Positions 36,551-44,751 of a DNA stretch of 64,000 bases are shown one piece after another. Position numbers and translations under genes: made by a program. The stretch is taken from positions 1-64,000 of the forward strand of contig JAPHRO010000020.1 of NCBI GenBank assembly GCA_026195895.1. The letters run 5' to 3'. This DNA comes from Gammaproteobacteria bacterium (lineage in GTDB: Bacteria; Pseudomonadota; Gammaproteobacteria; SZUA-229). The number at the start of each line of letters is the position of its first letter. Within the stretch, counting starts at the first letter, position 1. The notes below the pieces were generated by a model, which did not search any database, had not been told where the DNA came from, and saw only the letters and a program-made list of their open reading frames with translations.

Positions 36551-36820
36551 TGTTACCAACGGGGTATCGTTATCCTTTGTTGATCAGTTGTTGCTATGGT
36601 CGCAAGTTATTGATTATACATTAATAAATACTTAAAGAGTCGATAGCTATTGAAAAGCTGAAGCATAAGTAATACGATTGTCTAAGTATTTTTTATTTTA
36701 ATGTATTTCGGCTCATCCTACACAGCGTAAATGTGCATGGCTTGTGGCTGAACAAGGAAAAATACGACTAATGAAGGTAAAATTTAAAATTGAAGTATAT
36801 AGATCAAACGAAGGTGTGTA

Positions 36821-37408
36821 ATGGGTACCAAAGGCTCAGTCAATCGTCAGCGTATTGTAGAAGCGGCAGATCATCTGTTTTATTCGCGTGGTTATAACCA
36901 GACTTCATTCAGCGATATCTCTGATGAGACGGGGATACCCCGGGGTAATTTTTATTATTATTTCAAAACCAAGGAAGATATTCTCGCGGCAGTCGTCGAT
37001 AGCAGGCTGTCGATATTCAGGCAGATGCTGCAGGAATGCGACAGGGTGTCGACTGATCCAGGGGAGCGTCTACTCGCATTTGCTCAAATGCCCGTGCAGA
37101 ATGAACAACAGATCTTGCAGTATGGATGCCCTATTGGCACGCTGAGTTCCGAGCTGGTAAAAGATCAGGATCATGGAATTTCCAAAGCCAGGCTAACAGC
37201 AGTATTTGACTTATTGCGTGACTGGTGTGAAGCCCGTTTTAAAGAACTCGGTTATACCGAGCAGGCGAGAGATTATGCGCTGGATCTAATCGCAAAAATG
37301 CAGGGTATGAGCATCATTGCCAATGTATACAACGACGCTGCTTTTTTACATCGCACCACCAACGATATTCAGCAATGGATTCAGCAAATAACCAGCGCCC
37401 AGCACTAG
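36821..37408 (+). CDS. TetR family transcriptional regulator
   Basis: The 195-residue repressor-type protein has an N-terminal helix-turn-helix (RIVEAADHLFYSRGYNQTSF, then SDISDETGIPRGNFYYYFKTKEDIL in parts). It ends in a helical ligand-binding domain resembling the TetR_C group of nitroreductase or efflux regulators. It faces the ABC exporter across 261 bases, making that operon its most likely target, but the following gene (16 bases on) could also be in its regulon. Its ligand is unknown. Confidence 0.88.
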   Translation: MGTKGSVNRQRIVEAADHLFYSRGYNQTSFSDISDETGIPRGNFYYYFKTKEDILAAVVDSRLSIFRQMLQECDRVSTDPGERLLAFAQMPVQNEQQILQYGCPIGTLSSELVKDQDHGISKARLTAVFDLLRDWCEARFKELGYTEQARDYALDLIAKMQGMSIIANVYNDAAFLHRTTNDIQQWIQQITSAQH

Positions 37409-37424
37409 GCTAATCCCCCCGGAG

Positions 37425-37877
37425 ATGAATATGAGTCAGGAACAGCAGCAAATAGATCCCTATATAAATGCCTTTCGCGGGCGGTTTACTTCACTGATGC
37501 GTTGGGAACATCTGGATAGCTTCTGGGAAACGCTGCGCGGTCAGGCGGATGATAGCTGGTATATTTATGCGATTGGTGAGCCGGCGCCGTTGGCGACCAG
37601 CAGTAAACAGCAACTGGAAACTTTTGTTACTGAAATCGATGCGCTGTTGCGCAAGGAACATGAAGAAGATTATTGCGGTATCGTCTATGCCGATGACCAT
37701 GACCAGCCGGCATTTATTAAAATTTTTGATCCACACAATCTTGGCGTTAGCTGTGGTTTTAGTGAGAATCCGCCATTACCCGGCTGGGTACTGTCGAAAA
37801 TGAAACCGATTGATCTGGAAAATGCCTTAAGACCGGCGAACAATCGGCGTCGCTGGTGGCAAAAAATATTTGACTAA
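37425..37877 (+). CDS. Hypothetical protein (150 aa) next to tetR
   Basis: This soluble protein has RFTSLMRWEHLDSFWETLR, YIYAIGEPAP, FVTEIDALLRKEHEEDYCGIVYADD and the C-terminal WWQKIFD. It starts 16 bases after the tetR stop, so it is co-transcribed, and is followed by a perfect terminator. I do not recognise a named family. The compact alpha/beta pattern and conserved-looking Trp and Tyr residues suggest a folded protein of one domain. Confidence 0.7.
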   Translation: MNMSQEQQQIDPYINAFRGRFTSLMRWEHLDSFWETLRGQADDSWYIYAIGEPAPLATSSKQQLETFVTEIDALLRKEHEEDYCGIVYADDHDQPAFIKIFDPHNLGVSCGFSENPPLPGWVLSKMKPIDLENALRPANNRRRWWQKIFD

Positions 37878-37907
37878 AAAAGACCGGCTAATTAGCCGGT
37901 CTTTTTT
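37876..37907. terminator. Perfect bidirectional terminator
   Basis: A 20-base GACCGGCTAA/TTAGCCGGTC palindrome is flanked by six A and six T, giving a U-tract on both strands. It lies between the stop of the gene at 37877 and the convergent gene ending at 37926. Confidence 0.92.
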
Positions 37908-37925
37908 ATGTAAAAGTGAACCTGT

Positions 37926-38162
37926 TTATAGCAGGCCTACCAGTTCTGCATGCAATCCCCGATTTTCAACAGAGTGTAATAACTCCAGTGGCGTTGTCCG
38001 ATCGGGATTGAATTCTACGATCATCAGGTGGGGCTTTTCTGCGTGATATCCCAGCCCAATGACGCCGAACTGATTGCGCATATACTGTTCCAGTTCAAGC
38101 TGATGTGGGCGGTCCAGTGTTTCATCGATATGCAACATGATGTCGGTCATTTTGATATCCAT
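37926..38162 (-). CDS. Small ferredoxin-fold-like hypothetical protein
   Basis: I start at the ATG at 38162, 6 bases after AGGAG. The protein has about 78 residues, MDIKMTDIMLHIDETL, LELEQYMRNQFGVIGLGYHAE and HLMIVEFNPDRTTPLELLHSVENRG. The beta-alpha-beta-beta-alpha-beta pattern resembles heavy-metal-associated (HMA) domains, but the CxxC metal loop is missing, and no cysteine is present. It may bind something else or act structurally. It lies about 130 bases downstream of hvfC, on the same strand. Confidence 0.6.
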   Translation of the reverse strand: MDIKMTDIMLHIDETLDRPHQLELEQYMRNQFGVIGLGYHAEKPHLMIVEFNPDRTTPLELLHSVENRGLHAELVGLL

Positions 38163-38296
38163 AATCAACTCCTCTAGCTTGTCTACCGATAATAAAAGTG
38201 TATGGATATTAGCGGAATGAGGCCAACAAATTTAATTAATGGGGGTCTGGATTCGGGCGGGAATTAATTCAGTTTATAAAGTGTTTTATTGCAATG

Positions 38297-39079
38297 TCAG
38301 CGACTGGTTCCCAGGATGATACCGCGCGCCTGTAATTGCTGCAGACTGGCCAGACCCGCATTAACAATCATTTCGTGATCAGCGGCATTTAACATTTCAG
38401 CAATCTGCAACAGGATTTCTTTGCCTGTTGCATTGGCTGATTGATTAATCAGATGTAATAGCTGTGCTGTCACAGCATTAATTTCCATAAACTGAATGTC
38501 ATCCAGTCGATCACGATACACAATCAGATAAGTTGCCTGTTCAGGTGGTTGCGTCGGCAGAAAATCCGGGCTCATCCGATGCACGGGAAACGTGTAGGCG
38601 AGAGACCAGGCCAGCGGTGAGATGATCGGATGTTGTTCAAGCAAATCACCATTTGGATTAATCTGTTTTAAATGGCAATCATCGGTCGAAATACTTAATG
38701 CCAGTTCCACCCATTCATAATGCGCCAGTTCAATGAGTCCGGTCGGGTCTTCCGCTTGCGGTGTTCGTTCATTTTGTAGATAGCTGAGAAACTCTTCAGA
38801 TATTTGCAGAAAGTAGGGCGTCTGGCAACGATGTTTTATAAAAAAATCTCGTATCATTTTATGCCAGTGTGCAGCGGAATAAATGGAACGAATAACAGGA
38901 AAACCGCTGGCGATAAAACCTTCCACATTGTTATAAAACAGATCGCGGTAGATATTCATGCGCCGATCTTCTATGCCTGAAGGGGGCGCTACATTCTCAG
39001 GATCTCGAATATGCTGGGAAAACTGCATTTGCGTTTTAATGAATGTAGGTGTTTCTGTGCGGATCGAATTGTCAGCCAT
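38297..39079 (-). CDS. hvfC: MNIO partner protein, DUF2063 family
   Basis: This 260-residue protein starts at 39079; the ATG overlaps the last 8 bases of hvfB, giving strict coupling. It has the DUF2063 N-terminal part, RRMNIYRDLFYNNVEGFIASGFPVI (in parts), HKMIRDFFIKHRC, PYFLQISEEFLSYL and LIELAHYEWVELAL. In MNIO systems such a partner binds the leader of the precursor peptide and presents its core to the enzyme. Its position directly after an MNIO gene and close to an EGKCG-type precursor gives the role with good confidence. Confidence 0.87.
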   Translation of the reverse strand: MADNSIRTETPTFIKTQMQFSQHIRDPENVAPPSGIEDRRMNIYRDLFYNNVEGFIASGFPVIRSIYSAAHWHKMIRDFFIKHRCQTPYFLQISEEFLSYLQNERTPQAEDPTGLIELAHYEWVELALSISTDDCHLKQINPNGDLLEQHPIISPLAWSLAYTFPVHRMSPDFLPTQPPEQATYLIVYRDRLDDIQFMEINAVTAQLLHLINQSANATGKEILLQIAEMLNAADHEMIVNAGLASLQQLQARGIILGTSR

Positions 39080-39941
39080 GGGCAAAGGATCCTTTAGTAC
39101 TGTCTTTATGCTGATTTTGCAGGGCAATTATTTTATCCACTTCAATCAGCAGGTCCTTGACCGGCGGAATATTAAAATCACGTTCCAGTAAGGTAGGGAA
39201 CACACCAAATAGCTGGTAGGCCTGGTCGAGTAATTGCCATACCTTGTCAATGACTTCAGCACCATGGGTATCAACAATCAGGTCGTCTGCTTCATTGTAA
39301 TGGCCGGCTATATGGCCGTAAGCAATCCGGTCGCCGGGAAGCGCCTGCAAAAATTCAAGCGGATCATAGTTATGATTTACAGAATTCACATAGATATTAT
39401 TAATATCAAGTAATAAATCGCAGTCGGCTTCTGCAATTACCGCATTTATAAAATCAATTTCAGATAGTTGCTGACCGGGCGCCGCATAGTATGAAACGTT
39501 TTCTATGATTAATCGTTGTTCAATAATATCCTGCACCCGTTTGATACGATCCGCCACGTAGTTGACGGCGTCTTCGGTAAAGGGAATGGGCATCAAATCG
39601 TACATGTGACCATCATCGGCGCAATAACTTAAGTGTTCCGAATAGGCTTTGATTTGATGCCGATGCATAAAGTCTTTGACCTGGTGAACAAATTTTTCAT
39701 CCAGTGGTGTCGGTCCGCCGATATTCAATGATAAACCGTGGATCATAAAATCATAGTGTTCAGTAAACTGGTGTAGCTGTTTGCCTGTTTTACCGCCGAT
39801 ACCGATCCAGTTTTCGGGCGCTACTTCCATGAAGCCAATCTGTTTCGGAAAACTGCTCGGTGAATTTTTTAACAACTCATTTACTGAGTCGCGGCGTAGT
39901 CCAAGGCCGGCTCCATTGATTAAAAAGTGTCGGTCACTCAT
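39072..39941 (-). CDS. hvfB: MNIO (DUF692) multinuclear iron enzyme for peptide modification
   Basis: This 289-residue TIM-barrel enzyme belongs to the multinuclear non-haem iron oxidative enzymes. Candidate metal ligands are all present: His68 (MIHGLSLN), His103 (SEHLSY), Glu147/Asn148 (IENVSYY), Asp179/Asn181-182 (LLLDINN), His210/His214 (YGHIAGH), Asp224/His226 (VDTHGAE) and Glu253 (LLERDF). In the hvf and bufferin systems these enzymes oxidise cysteines of a precursor to oxazolone-thioamide or thiooxazole groups that bind copper. It overlaps hvfX by 4 bases and hvfC by 8, a fully coupled operon. Confidence 0.9.
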   Translation of the reverse strand: MSDRHFLINGAGLGLRRDSVNELLKNSPSSFPKQIGFMEVAPENWIGIGGKTGKQLHQFTEHYDFMIHGLSLNIGGPTPLDEKFVHQVKDFMHRHQIKAYSEHLSYCADDGHMYDLMPIPFTEDAVNYVADRIKRVQDIIEQRLIIENVSYYAAPGQQLSEIDFINAVIAEADCDLLLDINNIYVNSVNHNYDPLEFLQALPGDRIAYGHIAGHYNEADDLIVDTHGAEVIDKVWQLLDQAYQLFGVFPTLLERDFNIPPVKDLLIEVDKIIALQNQHKDSTKGSFAHG

Positions 39942-40549
39942 TGTGCATTAACCATGAAACGTTGTTTGATGAAATGGTCGAGGCTGGCTTTGCCGCTGCC
40001 GGTAAATAACAGAACCAGTAGCATAATGAAATAGGTGGTCGCAAACTCAATGCCGTTGTTCAGAATAACCAGGCTACCATTTTCGGTGAGCCAGCTGTAA
40101 TTGCCGTGTTCCTGTAAAATACTTTTGGCTCTGTCTAATCGGTCAATCGCACCAATGGTGCGATCGGAGGCAAAAAAACCTGAGCCTTCTGCAATTGCCA
40201 GCCAGCCGTTTTGCCAGTGTACGGTGACTGCGGCAACCAGCATGGTGAACATCAGGGGAATGGAAATCCAGCGAACGGCAAATCCAAGCAGTAAAAAGAC
40301 GGCGCCAAAAATTTCAGTGAATGTTGCCAGATAGGCCATCAAGCCAGGCAAGGGTAAGCCCAGCCCCCAGTCCGGGTTGCCAAACCAGGCAATAGTATCT
40401 TCCATGCTGCCCCATTTTTTAGTGCCCGCCATCCAGAAAATGGGCACCAGATATAAGCGTAAAGCTAAAGGCCCCAGAAAGTCGAAGTGCTTGCTGATAT
40501 CTAGCAGCGTAGTGTGTGCTTTTATTGCCAGGTCCGTTAGTTTTGCCAT
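39938..40549 (-). CDS. hvfX: DoxX family membrane protein
   Basis: The 203-residue protein has four membrane helices with LRLYLVPIFWMAGTKKW, LATFTEIFGAVFLLLGFAVRW and YFIMLLVLLFTGSG, a typical DoxX fold. DoxX proteins accompany most bufferin and hvf operons; their exact role is unclear but may be redox or membrane anchoring. It overlaps hvfB by 4 bases. A TATAAT-like box (near 40565-40570 on the minus strand) precedes it, so the modification genes may be expressed separately from the precursor gene. Confidence 0.85.
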   Translation of the reverse strand: MAKLTDLAIKAHTTLLDISKHFDFLGPLALRLYLVPIFWMAGTKKWGSMEDTIAWFGNPDWGLGLPLPGLMAYLATFTEIFGAVFLLLGFAVRWISIPLMFTMLVAAVTVHWQNGWLAIAEGSGFFASDRTIGAIDRLDRAKSILQEHGNYSWLTENGSLVILNNGIEFATTYFIMLLVLLFTGSGKASLDHFIKQRFMVNAQ

Positions 40550-40606
40550 GGGGGAGTCCTCGATTATATTTGTTTTTCTTTAGAATTAAGACAATTGACT
40601 GTTTTT

Positions 40607-40631
40607 AAATAACAAAGTTCGTTTGTTATTT
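40607..40631. promoter_or_regulatory. Perfect 10-bp inverted repeat upstream of hvfX
   Basis: Arms AAATAACAAA (40607-40616) and TTTGTTATTT (40622-40631) pair perfectly over a 5-base spacer, about 60 bases before the hvfX start. A palindromic binding site for a regulator, or a hairpin in the transcript, is possible. No such site is visible before hvfA. Confidence 0.4.
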
Positions 40632-40766
40632 GGTTCAGGTTTGAGCTGTTCTTTAATTAGCGGGAATGGTGGCGACGGCTATATCTATATATCGGGGTGA
40701 ATTTCATCCAGTGCTCGGGAGCATCCATCGGCCTGGACAATCCGTGCCGGAGTGTGTCCCCCCCCC

Positions 40767-40798
40767 AAAAAAAAGCCCCGAATAAATTCGAGGCTTTT
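40767..40798 (-). terminator. Terminator directly after hvfA
   Basis: On the minus strand the stem AAAAGCCTCGAAT/ATTCGGGGCTTTT (one G-T wobble, 2-base loop) is followed by eight U. It starts 27 bases after the hvfA stop, so most hvfA transcripts should end there. Next to it is a run of nine C (40758-40766). Confidence 0.85.
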
Positions 40799-40825
40799 CA
40801 GTAAAATGCATACTTCAGCTAATGA

Positions 40826-41179
40826 TTAACCGCCACATTTGCCCTGGCCGCATTTACCTTTTTTAGTGTCTTTTTTATCGCCACCGCATTTGCCTTCACC
40901 GCACTTGCCAGCGCCGCATTTACTTTCTTTTTTATCGCCGCCGCACTTGCTGCTTTTACCTTCGCCGCATTTGCCGCCTTTGTTACCGCCACATTTGCCT
41001 TCGCCGCACTTGCCTTCGCCGCATTTGCCATCTTTACCCGCAAGTTGCATTTGATCAGCAGCGACGTCACTCATGCCAAAGGGGTTTTCTACTGCGTTGC
41101 TCATGGGGCTGATAGCCATCAGGAACAGAAAACTTAACGCCGTAATCAGGGATTTATTTAACAGTTGAGTCATCTTCAT
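40826..41179 (-). CDS. hvfA: HvfA-like RiPP precursor with ten KCG units
   Basis: The 117-residue precursor has a Sec signal (LITALSFLFLMAISPMSNA) and a short spacer (VENPFGMSDVAADQMQLAG). Its core is built almost only of Lys, Gly, Glu, Asp, Asn, Ser and Cys. All ten cysteines are in the core, each in a KCG unit; three are exact EGKCG, the others GGKCG, SSKCG, ESKCG, AGKCG, KGKCG, QGKCG and DGKCG. EGKCG is the known modification motif of HvfA-type metallophore peptides, whose cysteines an MNIO converts to copper-binding groups. The first ATG is at 41179, but the third codon (41173) is better spaced from GAAGG. Transcribed upstream of hvfX-B-C. Confidence 0.9.
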   Translation of the reverse strand: MKMTQLLNKSLITALSFLFLMAISPMSNAVENPFGMSDVAADQMQLAGKDGKCGEGKCGEGKCGGNKGGKCGEGKSSKCGGDKKESKCGAGKCGEGKCGGDKKDTKKGKCGQGKCGG

Positions 41180-41304
41180 TTACCTTCTTTTTGTTGAGGG
41201 ATTCTGGGATTAAGACGCAAGCAGTCTAGCCTGTTCGAAATGAGATTAACAGCTATATGTACAGACTCATTCGTTAGCCAGTTCACAAATTGATTAACGG
41301 ATTA

Positions 41305-41727
41305 TCAGCTCAATCCGGCGCGGCTTTTCAGGCAATGCAAATAGCGTGTTTCATCCGGTATGGTGTTCTGGCGCTGGGCCTGCCACATGGCTTCGGCCAG
41401 GCACTCCATCATGTCATGTTCGGCATCGTGGCTGGACTTATATTTCTGGGTCAATGCCTGATAAATATCTCTGATACCCATAGGACGATTCGTTGCCAGT
41501 TGCTCTCTTAAACCAAGATGCATACCCATGTGCAGAAATGGATTGGTTTGCCCGGCTTCCGGCAGAAAATCCTTATCGATATTTTCCAGCGACTTGTGGT
41601 ACTCGGGATGTTCCTTGATGACATCGGCTATCTGTTGTTCCAGCGGTGTCAGCGGATGTCCCTGCTGGAATTTCTGCCAGGCATCGGCGTAGGCCTTGCG
41701 TAGCTGATTGCGATCATTGCCGAACAT
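41305..41727 (-). CDS. DUF1841 family protein
   Basis: The 140-residue soluble protein starts [20 protein letters not shown] and has LEQQIADVIKEHPEYHKSLE, NPFLHMGMHLGLREQLATNRP and the His-rich HDAEHDMMECLAEAMW, matching DUF1841 of gamma- and betaproteobacteria. Its function is unknown; the conserved His and Glu residues could bind a metal. Its start shares one base with the nth stop, so it belongs to the rnf-nth operon. Confidence 0.85.
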   Translation of the reverse strand: MFGNDRNQLRKAYADAWQKFQQGHPLTPLEQQIADVIKEHPEYHKSLENIDKDFLPEAGQTNPFLHMGMHLGLREQLATNRPMGIRDIYQALTQKYKSSHDAEHDMMECLAEAMWQAQRQNTIPDETRYLHCLKSRAGLS

Positions 41728-42362
41728 TAATCAATTGCCTTTTTATTAAATTCACACAGGTCTTCAATGACACAGGAGCCGCACCGAGGTTTACGTGCAA
41801 TGCAGGTATAGCGACCGTGTAATATTAACCAGTGATGTGCATCCAGTTTATAGTTTTCGGGGACAAACTTGAGTAATTTTTTTTCGACTTCCAGAACAGT
41901 TTTTCCCGGTGCTATTCTGGTTCGATTGGAGACGCGGAAAATATGCGTATCGACCGCAATCGTGGGATGACCAAAGGCGGTATTGCGAATGACGTTTGCA
42001 GTTTTTCGACCGACTCCCGGCAGTGCCTCGAGTGCTTGCTGGTCATCGGGAACTTCGCTGTGGTGATGTTCAATTAACAGCTTGCAGGTTTTAATTATGT
42101 TTTTACCCTTGGTATTAAACAGGCCAATGGTTTTAATATATTTTTTTAAGCCGGTTTCACCCAGTTCTAAAATGGCTTCCGGTGTGTTGGCAATGGGGAA
42201 CAAAATATCCGTCGCCCTGTTTACGCCTTTATCGGTTGCCTGTGCCGACAGTATGACCGCAATTAACAACTCGAAGGGTGTGCTGTAATTGAGTTCGGTT
42301 GTGGGTTCTGGATTTTCGGCTTTTAATCGAGCAAAGATTTCTGCGCGTTTTTGTTTGTTCAT
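41727..42362 (-). CDS. nth: Endonuclease III
   Basis: This 211-residue DNA glycosylase/AP lyase removes oxidised pyrimidines. The helix-hairpin-helix [15 protein letters not shown] carries the catalytic Lys; the catalytic Asp lies in AVDTHIFRV. The C-terminal C-x6-C-x2-C-x5-C ([17 protein letters not shown]) binds a [4Fe-4S] cluster. The start overlaps rnfE by 4 bases. The rnf-nth junction is a well-known gammaproteobacterial arrangement, though the functional link is unclear. Confidence 0.95.
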   Translation of the reverse strand: MNKQKRAEIFARLKAENPEPTTELNYSTPFELLIAVILSAQATDKGVNRATDILFPIANTPEAILELGETGLKKYIKTIGLFNTKGKNIIKTCKLLIEHHHSEVPDDQQALEALPGVGRKTANVIRNTAFGHPTIAVDTHIFRVSNRTRIAPGKTVLEVEKKLLKFVPENYKLDAHHWLILHGRYTCIARKPRCGSCVIEDLCEFNKKAID

Positions 42363-43048
42363 GAAGTCGCTTCGGAGCCTGCCGGTGCAACTATTTTTGG
42401 CTGACGTTTTTCCAGTTTTCTATCAATGACATTTTTTAATGCAATGATTAAACCGAGACCAATAAACGCGCCGGGTGGCAATATGGCAAGCAGTAAACCG
42501 GAATAATCTTCAACCAGTACAATGGTCCAGTTGGTGGCGATGTCGCCAAACATTAAATGGGCATCGGCCAGTAGGGTGCCGCGGCCGATCGCCTCGCGCA
42601 TGGCGCCGAGAGCGACCAGTACACCCGCAAATCCCAGCCCCATCATCAGACCATCCATTGCTGATGGCAGTAATTTATTTTTTGAGGCATAGGCTTCGGC
42701 ACGCGCCAGTATGCTGCAGTTGGTTACGATCAGTGGAATAAAAATACCGAGCACTTTATACAGTTCGTAAAACCAGGCATTCATGGTGAGTTCGATGGTG
42801 GTGACCACCGATGCGATGATCATCACGAAAACCGGTACGCGCACTTCCGGGCGCACCCAGTTGCGAATTAACGAAACGATGATGTTTGACGCCACCAGGG
42901 TAATGAGCGTGGCAATACCGAGCCCCAGTCCATTAATCACCGTGCCGGTGACGGCCAGCAGAGGGCACAGGCCGAGTAACTGGACCAGTGCGACATTATT
43001 GGTCCACAGGCCGCTTCTACTAATTTCGTTGTAATTGACATCACTCAT
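42359..43048 (-). CDS. rnfE: Rnf complex subunit E
   Basis: This 229-residue integral membrane protein with six helices shares its fold with RnfA. It starts [23 protein letters not shown] and has [17 protein letters not shown], where the Cys lies at a membrane-embedded Fe-S site formed with Rnf[21 protein letters not shown] closes the membrane part. It overlaps rnfG and nth by short stretches. Rnf couples ferredoxin:NAD+ electron transfer to ion movement. Confidence 0.93.
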   Translation of the reverse strand: MSDVNYNEISRSGLWTNNVALVQLLGLCPLLAVTGTVINGLGLGIATLITLVASNIIVSLIRNWVRPEVRVPVFVMIIASVVTTIELTMNAWFYELYKVLGIFIPLIVTNCSILARAEAYASKNKLLPSAMDGLMMGLGFAGVLVALGAMREAIGRGTLLADAHLMFGDIATNWTIVLVEDYSGLLLAILPPGAFIGLGLIIALKNVIDRKLEKRQPKIVAPAGSEATS

Positions 43049-43670
43049 CTGCGGTACCCAGTAAGCGTTTCTTGTGTGCGGAAAAGTATAACAAACAATG
43101 GTGCACGGCTTTCACTACTGCACGCGGGGTAATGGTGGCGCCGGTAAATTGATCAAATTCACCACCGTCACGTTTCACCTTCCAGTTGCTGGTATCAGGG
43201 TTGTCCAGCGATTTGCCGTTAAAACCAAGAATCCAGTCACTGCGTTTCAGTTCCATGACATCACCCAGGCCGGGTGTTTCTTTGTGGCTGACTACGCGCA
43301 CACCGGCAAGGGATGCATCGGCATTAATGCCGATGAGCATTTTGATGGCACCGCTATAGCCGTCGGGTGCGATGACAGAAAAAATGACCGCCGTAGTTGT
43401 AGCGTCTTTTTTTGCCAGGTAGGCAAGGGAAGGCTCTTTTTGCCCCAGGCGTTCGTCGGGTTCGAGTGTAAGTACGGTACTAATTAAATCATTGTTATAA
43501 CGTTCAGGTGGAATGATCTGATTCAGGCTGCGCAGCATGGCGCGACGTTCGTTGTCGGCAATTTTTTCTGCAGTAGTTTCATAGGTGATGCCGACCAGAC
43601 TGGTGCCGATGGTGGCAAACAGCATTAATAATAATCCGGTAACCAGGATTTGTTTGCCCTGGTGCATCAT
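43041..43670 (-). CDS. rnfG: Rnf complex subunit G (FMN-binding)
   Basis: The 209-residue protein has one N-terminal membrane helix and a periplasmic FMN-binding domain. [15 protein letters not shown] contains the S/T-GAT motif whose Thr binds FMN covalently through phosphate. The segment [18 protein letters not shown] is also typical. It overlaps rnfD by 4 bases and rnfE by 8, as in E. coli rsxG. Confidence 0.93.
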   Translation of the reverse strand: MMHQGKQILVTGLLLMLFATIGTSLVGITYETTAEKIADNERRAMLRSLNQIIPPERYNNDLISTVLTLEPDERLGQKEPSLAYLAKKDATTTAVIFSVIAPDGYSGAIKMLIGINADASLAGVRVVSHKETPGLGDVMELKRSDWILGFNGKSLDNPDTSNWKVKRDGGEFDQFTGATITPRAVVKAVHHCLLYFSAHKKRLLGTADE

Positions 43671-44749
43671 TCTTCCGGTTCCTTTTTATGATGACCGGGG
43701 AATTCACTCCAGTGATGGCCAAAGGTGCGCGGCATGGTGTAGTAGTCAAGCAAAGGCGCGGTCATATTCATCAGCAGTACCGCGAAGGCAATACCGTCCG
43801 GGTAGCTGCCCCAGGTGCGAATCACGAAAATGAAAAAGCCGATGCCGGCACCAAAAATCCAGCGGCCTCTGATTGTGGTACTGGCGGTGACGGGATCGGT
43901 GGCAATGAAAAATGCCGCCAGCATAATGCCGCCGCTGAATAGCTGAAACGTGGGGGGGGTAAAGCTGGAATAATCATACAGCGCAAAACTGTTGGACAGT
44001 AAAAACAGCATGCCCAGTAGTCCCGCGGGTATGCGCCAGTCAATGATGCGTTTATAGGCCAGCCATAAGCCACCGGCGAGGAACAGGCCGTTAATCCACT
44101 CCCAGCCAACACCGCTGACCGAACTGAACATGGGGCCATAAACTTTATGTTGATGGATGTCATTAATGCTGAGTTCGAGGCCCAGCTGGGTTTTCATGGT
44201 ATCCAGCGGTGTTGCCATGGTGATGCTGTCCCAGCTCATGCCTGCAGGAATACTGCCGGCAAAAATAACCTGCAGGGTTTCCAGGAAGCCAAGCTGGCTA
44301 TAGCCGGCAACCGCGGGCGGCACCCATTGGGTCATTTCCTTAGGAAAGGAAATGATGACGATGACATAGCCCACCATGGCAGGATTAAATGGATTAAAGC
44401 CCAGCCCGCCATATAAATGTTTACCCAGAATAATGGCCGAGCTGACGGCAATGACCGTGAGCCACCAGGGCGCCAGTTGCGGCAGGGCCATGGCCAGTAG
44501 ACAGGCCGTTAGCAGTGCGCTGTTATCGGACAGATAAGGCTTCATCGGGCGTTTGCGCAGATACAGCATCAGGGTTTCGCTGCTAATGGCAACTACACAG
44601 GCGAGGCAAATATTGATTAGCACGCCCCAGCCAAAGAAATAGGCTGTCGCCGCGGTGCCGGGAATCATCGCCATTAAAACCTTGCGCATAATAACGTTGA
44701 CGCTGCTGACAGGCGTAGTGTGAGGTGAACTGGCGGTTTTAAATCGCAT
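43667..44749 (-). CDS. rnfD: Rnf complex subunit D
   Basis: The 360-residue membrane subunit has about nine helices and a covalently bound FMN. FIATDPVTASTTIRGRWIFG holds the flavinylation Thr, GGLGFNPFNPAMVGYV is the NqrB/RnfD signature, and FAVLLMNMTAPLLDYYTMPR the end. It starts 2 bases after the rnfC stop. The subunit is thought to provide the ion path of the complex. Confidence 0.93.
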   Translation of the reverse strand: MRFKTASSPHTTPVSSVNVIMRKVLMAMIPGTAATAYFFGWGVLINICLACVVAISSETLMLYLRKRPMKPYLSDNSALLTACLLAMALPQLAPWWLTVIAVSSAIILGKHLYGGLGFNPFNPAMVGYVIVIISFPKEMTQWVPPAVAGYSQLGFLETLQVIFAGSIPAGMSWDSITMATPLDTMKTQLGLELSINDIHQHKVYGPMFSSVSGVGWEWINGLFLAGGLWLAYKRIIDWRIPAGLLGMLFLLSNSFALYDYSSFTPPTFQLFSGGIMLAAFFIATDPVTASTTIRGRWIFGAGIGFFIFVIRTWGSYPDGIAFAVLLMNMTAPLLDYYTMPRTFGHHWSEFPGHHKKEPEE

Positions 44750-44751
44750 GG

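Noticed and set aside
40819-41070. Open frames on both strands through hvfA (Ala/Lys-rich or Pro/His/Leu-rich)
   Set aside because: They are shadows of the repetitive hvfA codons. Only the HvfA frame has a signal peptide, a ribosome site and a known motif.
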